From NCBI GenBank assembly GCA_964019655.1, contig CAXHTR010000001.1, forward strand, positions 868,001 to 932,000: DNA of 64,000 nt. The letters are read 5' to 3'. Of this stretch, positions 8,940 to 17,315 are shown piece by piece (position 1 is the first letter of the stretch; each line of letters begins with the position of its first letter). The position numbers were made by a program, and so were the translations under genes. The notes below the pieces were generated by a model, which had not been told where the DNA came from, ran no database searches, and saw only the letters and a list, made by a program, of their open reading frames with translations. Source of the stretch: Perkinsela sp. pyNocScin1 (taxonomy: Eukaryota > Euglenozoa > Kinetoplastea > Prokinetoplastida > Perkinselidae).

Positions 8940-9110
8940 CTCAGGCAATAACCAAGCTGAGCGCAATGCCACAGAGTTACTTTGAAAGGTAAGTTCTATT
9001 GAACTATGAGAAGTGTATCAATGCCAAATGCAGCTGTCAATCAAACACTTCAAAGTATATCCTTTTGGAAGATTTGTTAGATCAAGCACTCGACCGAAAG
9101 AGCTCAGTAA
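8940..9110 (-). pseudogene. Relic of an LRR repeat
   Basis: One minus-strand frame reads SSFGRVLDLTNLPKGYTLKC before a stop. That is one unit of the family repeat (compare GSADLTNLPEKL in the gene at 3638-4903). The plus-strand words ggaagatttgtTAGatcaagcac and ggaagatttgtcaagtccgcac are clearly related. Nothing else LRR-like could be followed in the flanks. It is probably the last trace of a deleted gene upstream of the intact member at 8016-8777. The rest of the 545-bp interval 8778-9322 shows no gene. Confidence 0.4.
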
Positions 9111-9322
9111 GCTCCATTTTTTTCGAGCATATCAAGTGGGACCCATTGTTGAAACTACCACATGACCGACCCTAGATGTTTACGCTTCCCGTAACATTCA
9201 ATTTGTACTGCTTTATGAAAAAAAGTGCAGATTCATGAACTAAAGTGCACAGCCAGCACTCGTGACACTTTGTTAATTGATTATACATAAATTATATCAT
9301 GATCGCTAAACAATCCGAACGC

Positions 9323-9709
9323 TTACTTCTTGTCGTTCTTCGGTGAGGCCTTTGGCTTGGCAGCTGGCTTAGCGGAAGACTTAGCAGCTGGCTTGGCGGC
9401 CTTCTTAGCGGGTGCCTTGGTCGCGACTTTCTTCGCTGGGGCCTTAGCGGCGGCTTTCTTGGGCTCAGCCTTCTTGGCTGGCTTCGCAGCGACCTTCTTG
9501 GCAGCTGGCTTGGCGGCGGCCTTCTTCGCGACTGGCTTAGCGGCGACCTTCTCCTTCTTGGCTGGCTTGGCGGCCGGCTTCTTGGGTGCGGCGACCTTCT
9601 TGGTCGGGGCGCGGGCGGCCTTCATCGGCTTTGCCTTGGCGACGATGGTCTTCTTCGCGGCGGCCGGCTTAGCGGCTTTGACTGGTGCGGTTTTAGCTTT
9701 TGGGGCCAT
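9323..9709 (-). CDS. Histone H1, kinetoplastid-like (tail only)
   Basis: This 128-residue protein is almost entirely K, A and P, with many AAKK, KKAAAKPA and PAKK units. There is no winged-helix globular domain. Kinetoplastid H1 proteins have just this composition and size, corresponding to the C-terminal tail of animal H1. It would bind linker DNA and compact chromatin by charge. The start ATG at 9709 gives MAPKAKTAPV. Codon use is strongly GC-ending, as expected for a highly expressed gene, and the opposite strand carries a spurious AAGLAA frame of equal length. Two small proteins next to it also end in K/A-rich tails. A bacterial-type HU or AlgP-like tail is a less likely alternative. Confidence 0.8.
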   Translation of the reverse strand: MAPKAKTAPVKAAKPAAAKKTIVAKAKPMKAARAPTKKVAAPKKPAAKPAKKEKVAAKPVAKKAAAKPAAKKVAAKPAKKAEPKKAAAKAPAKKVATKAPAKKAAKPAAKSSAKPAAKPKASPKNDKK

Positions 9710-9905
9710 TATGACTGGAGCTGTATGAAACGAAAGGGGGCTAAAAGCAAAATATGATGATGACTGTTGTTAAATCCAAAACGCTTGGTAAAAATTAAGG
9801 GTTCAGGGTTTTTAGACACGTGGGAGCGTAGCTACTACGAATTAGCTACTTGCTCATTTGGGACAAAGAGAAACCTTATGCCGTGAAACAAACCAAGCTT
9901 GAATA

Positions 9906-10184
9906 TCATTTTTTCACGCTTGATTTCGCACCTTTTTTGGCTGGTTGCTTAGCGCTGGTCTTCTTCTTTGATTCAGTGTCCACTTGCTTTGCTAAACGCT
10001 TCTTTCCGACTTGCGTTTCCTGCTCTCTTGCCACCTCTTCCTCCACGGGCTGGGATACTCCATTTTCTTTCCGCATGAGAGCCATGCGGCGCTGTTCACG
10101 CTCCATTACTTTTGCAAATTCTTGCCTGGCCCTTCGCAAGAACATTTTGTCCTCATACGCAATTGTTTCGTTTCGAACCCACAT
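9906..10184 (-). CDS. Small basic protein, tandem paralogue B (92 aa)
   Basis: The protein is not recognised. The N-terminal half is a predicted charged helix containing IAYEDKMFLRRARQEFAKV and then MEREQRRM. The C-terminal half is a K/A/Q-rich tail (KKTSAKQPAKKGAKSSVKK) resembling the H1 tail next door. It is a paralogue of the protein at 10554-10865: both match I-A-x-E-D-x-x-F-L-x-x-A-(K/R)-x-x-F-(A/S)-K-V-(M/L)-E-R-E-x-R-R. The two copies are offset by about 681 bp as part of a tandem duplication. The composition suggests a nucleic-acid-associated or nuclear protein, but this is inference. Confidence 0.7.
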   Translation of the reverse strand: MWVRNETIAYEDKMFLRRARQEFAKVMEREQRRMALMRKENGVSQPVEEEVAREQETQVGKKRLAKQVDTESKKKTSAKQPAKKGAKSSVKK

Positions 10185-10360
10185 ACTTTAAATTAGAATA
10201 GTACAAAATCATTGAGCAAAATTGAGCGACCCACTTGAAGCCTATTCGTCAGCTCGAAGTGAATGGAAGCATGACAAAGCGTCTATCATTGAAAAGACTA
10301 TCAAAACTAGTCGTTGATGCCCCCTCTAGACTCATCTTTAAGATGAGGCTTTGCCGAGAT

Positions 10361-10480
10361 AATCTAAGCGAAATCACCTTCCCGCAATCGCTGTATCTAC
10401 GTCTCTTCAAGCATCCTCGTCCACTGTTAGTTTCTCTGGGTCTTTTCAGGTTAAAAGGTCTTAAAGAGGAACGCTCGCTT
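10361..10480 (-). pseudogene. Relic of the 3' end of the TFIIS-like gene
   Basis: Bases 10361-10426 align without gaps to 11041-11106, the 3' end of the intact TFIIS-like gene, at an offset of 680 bp. I count about 46 identities in 66 positions. The match continues more weakly into the preceding coding region (caggtt...gagga words). The frame equivalent to the gene is disrupted. The segment is the left-over front part of a tandem duplication unit that also carried the small basic gene at 9906-10184. Nothing else is recognised in 10185-10553. Confidence 0.55.
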
Positions 10481-10553
10481 TGCAAAGCTTATCCATAGAT
10501 CAAATATTTTGCCAAGAACGTAGTCTTCGCGGTACGAAAAATTAACGATGAAA

Positions 10554-10865
10554 TCACAAAGTGAACCTTTCAAGTGCAGCAGTGAAACCTTTCAAAGCAC
10601 TGCCTTTCTGCACTGGGTGCTTATAGCTAACTTTGTTTTTTGACTCTATGCCTCCTGCCTTTGTTGGGCGCTTCGCAGACGCCTTCTTTATTGTTTGCTC
10701 GTTCTCTTTTTTGGTCACCTCTTCCGCAGTAGGCTTTGCCGCTAATCTCTTCTTCTTGAGGTCCTTACGGCGAAACTCTCGCTCCAGTACTTTGGAAAAC
10801 GCTGCCTTCGCCTCTTGCAAGAAAACCTCATCCTCATGCGCAATCTTACTTTTGTGAACCAGCAT
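10554..10865 (-). CDS. Small basic protein, tandem paralogue A (103 aa)
   Basis: A start at ATG 10865 gives MLVHKSKIAHEDEVFLQEAK and then FSKVLEREFRRKDLKKKR. The first 45 residues form a charged helix shared with the paralogue at 9906-10184. The remainder is K/T/A-rich and ends with an extra segment, GSALKGFTAALERFTL, that the paralogue lacks. No known domain was recognised. It lies directly downstream (about 196 bp) of the TFIIS-like gene on the same strand. Nuclear or RNA-binding roles are possible but not shown. Confidence 0.7.
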   Translation of the reverse strand: MLVHKSKIAHEDEVFLQEAKAAFSKVLEREFRRKDLKKKRLAAKPTAEEVTKKENEQTIKKASAKRPTKAGGIESKNKVSYKHPVQKGSALKGFTAALERFTL

Positions 10866-11061
10866 TCTTTTACAAGCAAATCAGACCTCTAGGAGCTAAA
10901 AACCAATTGTTCAATTCATGCGAATGTGGAAATTAAGAACAACATGGTAAAGCACTCATCACCTTCGTCCATGCCCACCTTTATGAGTACGGGACAAGAG
11001 TTGAACCTCCCAATTAGAAGAGTCAGACTTTCCCAAGCAAAATCTCGGAGAACTCACCTTC

Positions 11062-11700
11062 CTACGTACACTGACACATATTCTCTTCAAACATCGTTGT
11101 CCACTGGTTGTTCTCCTCGAGCCCCATCAGGTTGAGGTTGAGGAAGCCCTTCTTGACGTTGCCGCACGTTTCACAGCGCATTTGGCCTTCCGTGATCTTC
11201 TTCTCGAGGAGCTCTCTGCGGATGTCGTTGATCTCGGAGCGCTCCTCGGGCGAGTAGAGCGTCTCTATGGGACACGTGCACAGGCGCGAGAGGATGTGCT
11301 TGTCGAGCGCATCTGTATCCGCGTTTGGCAGCGTCTTCTGGAGTGTTGCATGCCTATTCAGGTAGAACGCCACCATCCCGATGTTATTTCTGAACGAGCG
11401 CATACGCTTGAGGTACGCGTCGGCGAAAGACGCGGACCCCGGGGCCGCAGGATACGTTTCATAGAGAATAGCCTCGAGCTTCGCCGCAAAGGACTTTGTC
11501 TCCGGGAACTCTGATGCCCCGAGGCCTTTTTCGAAGGCGCTCACGACGGCTGTGTGCATCGCCTCCGTCGGGCTCGAGATGACGGTCTCCTGCGCCTTTT
11601 TCGCATTCTTCCGGGGAATTCGCATGCGCTTCGGCTTTGGCGCGGCGGCTGGCGGGGCCTCGCGCTTCTCTGGCGCCTTCGCCGGTTCATTTTCTCCCAT
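11062..11700 (-). CDS. TFIIS-like transcription elongation factor (212 aa)
   Basis: The first ATG is at 11700 (MGENEPAKAPEKREAP). Residues 1-50 are K/P/A-rich and probably disordered. Residues 55-170 resemble the TFIIS central domain: AFEKGL, then AYLKRMRSFRNNIGMVAFYL, then YSPEERSEINDIRRELLEKK. A zinc-ribbon start follows (MRCETCGNVKKG). TFIIS rescues backtracked RNA polymerase II; kinetoplastids have several paralogues. Oddly, the ribbon ends MCQCT, so the second cysteine pair is C-x-C instead of C-x2-C, and the usual R-S-A-D-E tip is absent (LEENNQWTTMF instead). It may therefore lack cleavage-stimulating activity. The domain call comes from motif memory. A decayed copy of its 3' end lies 680 bp downstream. 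Confidence 0.6.
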   Translation of the reverse strand: MGENEPAKAPEKREAPPAAAPKPKRMRIPRKNAKKAQETVISSPTEAMHTAVVSAFEKGLGASEFPETKSFAAKLEAILYETYPAAPGSASFADAYLKRMRSFRNNIGMVAFYLNRHATLQKTLPNADTDALDKHILSRLCTCPIETLYSPEERSEINDIRRELLEKKITEGQMRCETCGNVKKGFLNLNLMGLEENNQWTTMFEENMCQCT

Positions 11701-11799
11701 TAGAAAAATTTCCGAGAAAGAAAAAGTTGTGCCGCTGTTCTGCAGACACTGTACAGCACAGAGCAATGTCAATAAACGTTCACATGGGAAACTCGCTCG

Positions 11800-13050
11800 T
11801 TACTCCTGGCCCTCCACCATCTCTGGGCTGATGCCGAGCTGCTCCATCATCATGCGCTGGAACATTTGCTGCTGCTGCATCGCCTGCATCTGCTGCTTCT
11901 TCTCCTTCTCGTCGGCCTCCGCGCGGCGCTGGATCAGCGAGCGGTACACCTCGCGGGACTTTTGCACAGTGCCCGCCCACGTCTCGTTCTGCTCGATCGC
12001 GCCGATGCAGTCCTCCGCCATGCCGCGGAGATGGGGATCGTTCCCGTTGCACCACATCGTAAACAGGCAGTCGAGCCCGTCACGCAGAATAAACGCACGG
12101 AGCGCTTCTTTCTCAGATAAGAGGGTGCCGACAATGCGCAGCGCCGGAAAGACGATGGCGCCCTCGCGGCGGATGTCGATGTTGTCGACGAGCTTGCCGA
12201 GGAGGCTGCCCTTCTCGAGCTCGTCGCGGCAGGCCCGCATGTTGTGTTCTGCGAGCGAGTGGATCAGGCGCATCGAGGCAGCGACGACCGGGGCGTGGCT
12301 GTGGTCAAGCAGCGGGACGAAGAACTCGATGCCCTTCTTGCCATCGAGTCCCTTGCCAATGGTCTGCGCACCGTCGTAGAGCGCGCAGACGCTCGAAAAT
12401 ATGGTCACCATCGACGCCAAAAATCCGTTGCGGGCGTTCGGGTCGAGCGTGCGCAGCATAGAGCACAGGCTCGAAATCTTCAGGAGCGCCAGGGCGCCCT
12501 GCGCTTCCGCCGGCTCGTCCATCGGGTGCGCCATCGAGTCAATCGTCAAAAATGTGACCTCGCGGAGCGTCGCAGCGATTTCTTCCATGAGGCTGATGTT
12601 TGACGCCTCGTGCGCCGCCTGCAGCTGGTGGACGAGGACACGGATGCCGCCACAGCGGACGAACTCGCGCTTGCACATGGGGTCGCTCGCGCACTGTGCG
12701 ACAACTTTGAGCGACCGTAGGAGAACACTTGACTCTTTCACGCCGCGGAGGGTTCGGTCGATGAACATCTGCATGTGGGCGCGGAGGACGTTCTTGGCAG
12801 AGCCCCGCTTCGTCGACTCTTCTGTCTCGAGCATGGCGAGCACATCGAGCAGCGTATTCTCTATTTCCTCCTTGTCCGCTGGGGCCGAGAGGGTGGACAG
12901 GCGTGTAAGAAGCTCGGTCGCTGGTGCTTTGGCAGCCTGTGCTTGCTGGTACAGGCTGAAGGCGACGCGCGCGATTGCGCCGAGGGCGCCCACGTGCATG
13001 GCAAACTTAAAGAGCCCGTCTGGGATCGGTGACTGCGGTGGGGCTTGCAT
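11800..13050 (-). CDS. Armadillo/HEAT-like repeat protein (416 aa)
   Basis: The frame opens upstream, but the first ATG is at 13050 (MQAPPQSPIPDGLFKF). The protein is alpha-helical with repeat-like hydrophobic patterns such as FVRCGGIRVLVHQLQ, FVPLLDHSHAPVVAASMRLI and ALRIVGTLLSEKEALRAFI. These fit armadillo-type units between about residues 90 and 360. The C-terminus is a charged helix followed by a Q/M-rich stretch (KKQQMQAMQQQQMFQRMMME). It looks like a soluble scaffold or adaptor; HspBP1/Fes1-like nucleotide exchange factors share a similar overall layout, but I cannot confirm that. No signal peptide is obvious. Confidence 0.6.
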   Translation of the reverse strand: MQAPPQSPIPDGLFKFAMHVGALGAIARVAFSLYQQAQAAKAPATELLTRLSTLSAPADKEEIENTLLDVLAMLETEESTKRGSAKNVLRAHMQMFIDRTLRGVKESSVLLRSLKVVAQCASDPMCKREFVRCGGIRVLVHQLQAAHEASNISLMEEIAATLREVTFLTIDSMAHPMDEPAEAQGALALLKISSLCSMLRTLDPNARNGFLASMVTIFSSVCALYDGAQTIGKGLDGKKGIEFFVPLLDHSHAPVVAASMRLIHSLAEHNMRACRDELEKGSLLGKLVDNIDIRREGAIVFPALRIVGTLLSEKEALRAFILRDGLDCLFTMWCNGNDPHLRGMAEDCIGAIEQNETWAGTVQKSREVYRSLIQRRAEADEKEKKQQMQAMQQQQMFQRMMMEQLGISPEMVEGQE

Positions 13051-13158
13051 TTGATTGGATGGGAATATAAGGGGGAAAGCTTTCGGAGTAGGGACAGTGA
13101 AGAACAAAAGAGCTCACATGCTCTGTGGACAGAAAATCACAATTACCCTAGAAACGCT

Positions 13159-14412
13159 TCAATAGACGACAGCGTACGCGACCATCAAGTAGAGCAGGAT
13201 CATCGGGTAAATAACCACGGCGCGTGAAGCGGTCAGCTGACCTTCGGAAACAAACATCTTGGCGGAGCAGAACGACGCCCAGGCGACTGCCGCTGGGGTC
13301 AGCACCCAGCGGAGCAAAAACTCAGACGCTGCGGTGTGAATGACTGTGCAGAAAATGTTCAGTATGGATAGGAACGCGATGGGTATGAGACAGTACCCGA
13401 GTATGCTCGCAGTGAACATGATCGCGTGGTTGTGTGGGGACTGCTTCCGCGGGATGAGCGTGAGGAGGCCGTGGACGCCGAGTGTCCCAAGCGTACACAA
13501 GCCGTACAGAAAGCCGTAGTGCAGCTTACCGACGATTGTCTGCATGAAGGCGATGAGAAGTATGACAACGAGGGGCCCGGCGAGGTCAGCGTCCGACAGC
13601 GCGTGGTTCTCGTCATCGATTGCAGCGAGTGGGTTCATGACTGCAAGTGCTTTGTACGCAATAACATTCGGGTCGATGCCAAGCTCTTCGAGGATGGGCA
13701 GCTCGTCCTCTTCGTGCTCATTTGGCGCTACTGAATTGCCACTTTCGATCATTTGTGCAGGCTGGGCGAGTGATGTCGCACTGGGCATAGCCCCGGCATT
13801 GATATCGCTTATTTGCTCGTAGTGCACAGGCTCTACGTCCGTGACATTTTGAGCCTGGGGAGGCGCGTAGCTCGTGCTTAGGGTTGAAGGGATTGTCCTT
13901 TGATAAGAATTGTTTTGTGCAGGAAAAGGAGCAGATGCTGCCGGAGCAATCGGTGTGTGCAAACTGCTTGGCACTGCTGCTTGCTCAGCTCCCACAGGTT
14001 GCAAATGTTGACTATACGCCGGCTTGTCGAATGTACTCGAATACACCTCTTGCGCAGGTTGTTGAAACGGGGATACCATCGAGAGGTTCGATGACTCTGG
14101 AAAAGTTTGTTCATTTGCCGCAGTCATCTCTGAATTTTGAGACTGCTGGGGGCTCGAAAAGTACGTAAGAAAATCAGCATACGTCTGATCGACTGCAGGC
14201 TGCGATGCCGTAGGAAGAGTGGCCAGAGTTGCATTTGAAGATTGCCCAGCTGAAAGGTCTTGTGTGATATTTTCCTGTGAAAATTTAGTATGGTTGTCGC
14301 TTGGTTCAGCCTGGTCAAATGGTGCTTTGTTAACGAATTCACTACTATTTTGCCATTGAAAGCCTTCTGCATCTTGCGGCTTGCTGCGAATATAAAAATC
14401 TGGGTCAGTCAT
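13159..14412 (-). CDS. YIP1: YIP1-family Golgi/ER membrane protein (417 aa)
   Basis: The first 220 residues are Q/S/P-rich and disordered. The second half is a YIP1 domain: ELGIDPNVIAYKALAVMNPL, then DADLAGPLVVILLIAFMQTI, then GKLHYGFLYGLCTLGTLG, and further helices ending ILLYLMVAYAVVY. The DLAGPL and GKxHxGYxYG motifs are hallmarks of YIP1/YIPF5. About five transmembrane segments are visible. The protein acts with Rab GTPases in ER-to-Golgi vesicle traffic. The N-terminal extension is longer than in yeast Yip1. The start ATG at 14412 gives MTDPDFYIRS. Confidence 0.9.
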   Translation of the reverse strand: MTDPDFYIRSKPQDAEGFQWQNSSEFVNKAPFDQAEPSDNHTKFSQENITQDLSAGQSSNATLATLPTASQPAVDQTYADFLTYFSSPQQSQNSEMTAANEQTFPESSNLSMVSPFQQPAQEVYSSTFDKPAYSQHLQPVGAEQAAVPSSLHTPIAPAASAPFPAQNNSYQRTIPSTLSTSYAPPQAQNVTDVEPVHYEQISDINAGAMPSATSLAQPAQMIESGNSVAPNEHEEDELPILEELGIDPNVIAYKALAVMNPLAAIDDENHALSDADLAGPLVVILLIAFMQTIVGKLHYGFLYGLCTLGTLGVHGLLTLIPRKQSPHNHAIMFTASILGYCLIPIAFLSILNIFCTVIHTAASEFLLRWVLTPAAVAWASFCSAKMFVSEGQLTASRAVVIYPMILLYLMVAYAVVY

Positions 14413-14662
14413 CGTATATGCAGGAAAGTGCAGTGAAAAATTGGATCATCTCTCTCGCTGGCTTAATAAAAGAAATGTCTATTGGGTTAACCGTTATGTA
14501 GAAGCGAACATTCATGATTCTCGATAATAAAGAATGGAAAACAATGATGCAGATCACATGGCACGGCGGAATTAAATCTTAACTGTTCTCTAGCTCGAGT
14601 TTCATATGCCGAGCTCTTATATCATAATTACATCAATATTTTGCGTAGGGTGGTCTCCTGCT

Positions 14663-15166
14663 TTAAACAGAGGCGGTCTGGGCAGCTGGTGCCTGGTTGC
14701 GGCGTGAGAGGTAGACGCTGACGAGAGCGAGGACTGCGATCACCGCGACGACAATGACGATGGTGAGGATGACAATCTTTTTAACGTTGCGCTTGCTGCC
14801 GGTAACGACATCAGAGCTTGGCTCAGCGTCATCGCTGTGATCAGCGTGCTCGTCACCATCGCAGTCGTGGCACTCGTCATCGAGGATCAAATCGTCGTGG
14901 TTGTCCTCAGAAGGGGCAGCTTCATCGCTGCTGCTTCCCCAGATGAGGCCGCTGAACCATTCGCCCCAGGTGGGCTTCGCTTCCTCAACAACTTCAACTG
15001 CGGAGTCTTCGGCGACTTCCTCGCCGACCTCGATCGCATCATCGAACTCAGCGACTTCTGCGGCTTCGAACTTCTCCTCAACGGCAACTTCGAACTCATC
15101 TTCGCAGCGAGCGCCGATAAGGCAAACAGCTACAACAAGAAGGCTTGATAGACTAGTGAATTTCAT
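14663..15166 (-). CDS. Acidic single-pass membrane protein, copy 1 (167 aa)
   Basis: Residues 1-21 form a signal peptide (MKFTSLSSLLVVAVCLIGARC). Residues 22-125 are very rich in E and D, with EEAKPTWGEWFSGLIWG in the middle and a DECHDCDGDEHADH cluster. A short basic stretch (GSKRNVKK) precedes a hydrophobic segment, IVILTIVIVVAVIAVLALV, and a short tail with SRRNQAPAAQTASV. The order fits a type I surface or secretory-pathway membrane protein with an acidic lumenal domain. No family is recognised. A nearly identical gene lies at 18358-18855 on the opposite strand; only the last residues differ (QTASV here). Confidence 0.85.
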   Translation of the reverse strand: MKFTSLSSLLVVAVCLIGARCEDEFEVAVEEKFEAAEVAEFDDAIEVGEEVAEDSAVEVVEEAKPTWGEWFSGLIWGSSSDEAAPSEDNHDDLILDDECHDCDGDEHADHSDDAEPSSDVVTGSKRNVKKIVILTIVIVVAVIAVLALVSVYLSRRNQAPAAQTASV

Positions 15167-15168
15167 TT
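14681..15168 (-). repeat. Left arm of 488-bp inverted repeat
   Basis: The arm runs from two bases before the ATG to 18 bases before the stop codon region of the acidic membrane-protein gene. It matches 18356-18843 on the other strand with a single difference that I can find (A at 15110 versus C at 18414, a synonymous T/C change in gene sense). Outside these limits the flanks are unrelated. Confidence 0.9.
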
Positions 15169-15240
15169 GTATGCTTTGAACTTTTTAAAAGACAGAAAAC
15201 GCTGATGAGCCTGAAGAATAATGAAACTTTAATTTTGCGG

Positions 15241-16074
15241 TTAACGAGGATTCTTCTGTTCCTGAAGAATAATTTCGAACGATGAAATGAGATTCGATAA
15301 CCCTGCAATAAAGCCTACCACTAAATCATCATAGCCATGAGGATGTACCTGGGTACAGTTTGATAGATCAATGATCTTGAGAGAGACGAATGGACCTAAA
15401 GGTTGACCGGACTGATGTTTTCCGAGCTGATGAACATCATAGCAAATGAGTATAGACGTTGAGATGAAGCTGAATGTATTCACTATGCTCTTAAGATCCT
15501 CCCGAATGCAGCTAAGTCTGGTGATGATGTGGTCAAAAAGTGCCGTACGAGATACAGTCGAAATTTGCCCATCCGAAAAATCAAAGCAGGACTCGAGTGT
15601 ACGTGCAAACTCGAATTTTTGCAATTTCTTATTGCACTGTACGCGCACCTGTGGGTTGTGCGAAGCCCCACATATGTAAAGCCCCAAGGTTGAGGAAGAT
15701 GATTCGCCGCACTTCTTCAAGGACCGGGATATTTTTTCTACGTCCATACTTCGATTATGTCGTATTTTCCCAATTTTGACATCGAGAACACATGGGTTTT
15801 TGAACTCAAAAAGCAAGTTTTCGAGGCAAATCCACGAATCTCTCGAGTATACTAAATCAGCATATCTTGATGAGCCCACAGCATGAAATTCACCTTCAGA
15901 GTCCATAATCCCGAAGAATTGCGGCAAATGACATAAAATTGAGCTTCTGCATGTGTACATTTCGTGATAATTTTGCAGCTCGAAGCCCCTCACTCGTTTC
16001 ATTAAAGTAGATCGGACTGACCCGTATATTATATCCCTATGTCCAGCAACTTGAAGTGGGGTGTCATCATGCAT
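15241..16074 (-). CDS. Inositol polyphosphate kinase (IPMK/IP6K family, 277 aa)
   Basis: The start AGHRD...VRGFELQNYHEMY and LPQFFG fit the N-lobe of the family. The signature PxxxDxKxG is present as NPCVLDVKIGKIRH (about residues 92-105). ISTSILICYD matches the S-S-x-L-x-x-Y-(D/E) element. KIIDLSNCTQVHPHGYDD then GFIAGLSNLI matches the ATP/Mg-binding D-F-A-x...D-x-G-x-x-x-G-L motif. The length agrees with small IPMK-type enzymes, so it probably phosphorylates inositol phosphates in nucleus or cytosol. The DFAH motif reads DLSN here, a moderate divergence. It sits in the same minus-strand run as COX15, about 112 bp downstream. Confidence 0.85.
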   Translation of the reverse strand: MHDDTPLQVAGHRDIIYGSVRSTLMKRVRGFELQNYHEMYTCRSSILCHLPQFFGIMDSEGEFHAVGSSRYADLVYSRDSWICLENLLFEFKNPCVLDVKIGKIRHNRSMDVEKISRSLKKCGESSSSTLGLYICGASHNPQVRVQCNKKLQKFEFARTLESCFDFSDGQISTVSRTALFDHIITRLSCIREDLKSIVNTFSFISTSILICYDVHQLGKHQSGQPLGPFVSLKIIDLSNCTQVHPHGYDDLVVGFIAGLSNLISSFEIILQEQKNPR

Positions 16075-16186
16075 GCAATCAACAAAGGATCATTCACTTA
16101 TCAACATATTTATGTAATGTGATGAACGAAAACTGGATTTGGTTACAATGTTGAGCTGAATGACTTTCTTAAATATTACAAGCAAT

Positions 16187-17197
16187 TTAAAGACATGCAA
16201 AAACATACATTAAACATGAAAGAAGACCAAGTGCAGTGCCTTGATGTGCAAGGCCCATGTATATGTTCACATTGGTCATGAGTGCCGCGATGCCCAAGCT
16301 AATCTGACCCAAGCACACTAAATATAGCTTATGCCGAAAGTGATTTAATGATGTTCCCTTCATAGTGCATCCCAGAAAAATAACACTTGCCAAACTCCAA
16401 CACGCACATATCTTATGAACTACTTGCGCAGCAGCAGGATTTTCAAATATATTTCTCCAGTGTGGTGTAAGGTATGCAATTTCGCTGAGTGGTGGGAAAA
16501 TACCCTCTCCCATCCATGGAAAATCATTATAAATCATTCCAGCATCCAGTCCTGCTACAGCTGCACCCGTAATAATGCTTGTTGATACGCACGCAGTTGC
16601 TATTCCGGCAGCTGGAACTAGAAATCTGCCTCTATAAGTCAACATTGCTCGAGGAGTTAATCTAAACGCACAAAACATCATAACTGAGAAGAGCCCAAGA
16701 GCTGTGGACAAGTGGGCAGATAGTCTGTAAGCAGAAACTGTGGCTTGCTTTTTTTCTTCGAGTAATTTTGAATCCATTCCAGATTTCACCATGTACCATC
16801 CCAGAAATCCTTGAAATGCAAATCCTCCCAGGGCTAAATGAAGAAATGGCTTTATATCTTTGGGAATGGCCCCCTTTTTTAGAAAATAGATATATGGAAC
16901 GACGAATGTTAGTCCACTTAGTCTGCCTAGAATTCGATGTCCCCACTCATACAGGTATATGAACTTGAAATGGCTCATATCAATTGGGTGTTGAATGTAC
17001 TCTGGATATTGCTTGTATTTTTCAAACTCGGCTTCCCATGAGCGTTCGTTTATAGGGAGCATCACCCCTGTGACAGGCCTCCACTCTACAATACTAAGTC
17101 CACTATTAGTAAGTCTTGTTGCACCACCTACGAGAACTGTAGCGCCAACAACTGCGCTGGATGTAAAAAGCCATTTACGCACTTGATACTTCGACAT
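16187..17197 (-). CDS. COX15: Heme A synthase COX15 (336 aa)
   Basis: The protein has about eight hydrophobic helices and the family motifs GGATRLTNSGLSIVEWRPVT, PINERSWEAEFEKYKQYPEY and EWGHRILGRLSG. Heme-ligand histidines are visible in EWGHR, SAHLSTALG, VVHKICACW and LAHQGTALG. COX15 oxidises heme O to heme A for cytochrome c oxidase in the mitochondrial inner membrane, so the organism keeps an aerobic complex IV. The N-terminus MSKYQVRKWLFTSSAVV is short, so any targeting sequence must be compact or internal. It starts the minus-strand cluster: the oppositely oriented IBA57-like gene begins 118 bp away. Confidence 0.93.
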   Translation of the reverse strand: MSKYQVRKWLFTSSAVVGATVLVGGATRLTNSGLSIVEWRPVTGVMLPINERSWEAEFEKYKQYPEYIQHPIDMSHFKFIYLYEWGHRILGRLSGLTFVVPYIYFLKKGAIPKDIKPFLHLALGGFAFQGFLGWYMVKSGMDSKLLEEKKQATVSAYRLSAHLSTALGLFSVMMFCAFRLTPRAMLTYRGRFLVPAAGIATACVSTSIITGAAVAGLDAGMIYNDFPWMGEGIFPPLSEIAYLTPHWRNIFENPAAAQVVHKICACWSLASVIFLGCTMKGTSLNHFRHKLYLVCLGQISLGIAALMTNVNIYMGLAHQGTALGLLSCLMYVFACL

Positions 17198-17315
17198 TCT
17201 CTATAATTTTATTCGTAAAAATTCCAATACATGATTTTTGACCTCAGGAAAATTAAGCAAATTACATTTAAATTTATTTTTCCAAATTTCTCCATGGTCA
17301 ATCTTTTTAAACACG
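17198..17315. promoter_or_regulatory. Divergent strand-switch region
   Basis: This 118-bp AT-rich gap separates COX15 (minus) from the IBA57-like gene (plus). In kinetoplastids such divergent points mark where polymerase II initiates two polycistrons outward. No motif is recognised; the role is inferred only from gene orientation. Confidence 0.45.

Noticed and set aside
9785-9817. Telomere-like word (ggttcagggttttt)
   Set aside because: It occurs once, is not a TTAGGG array, and lies between ordinary genes.
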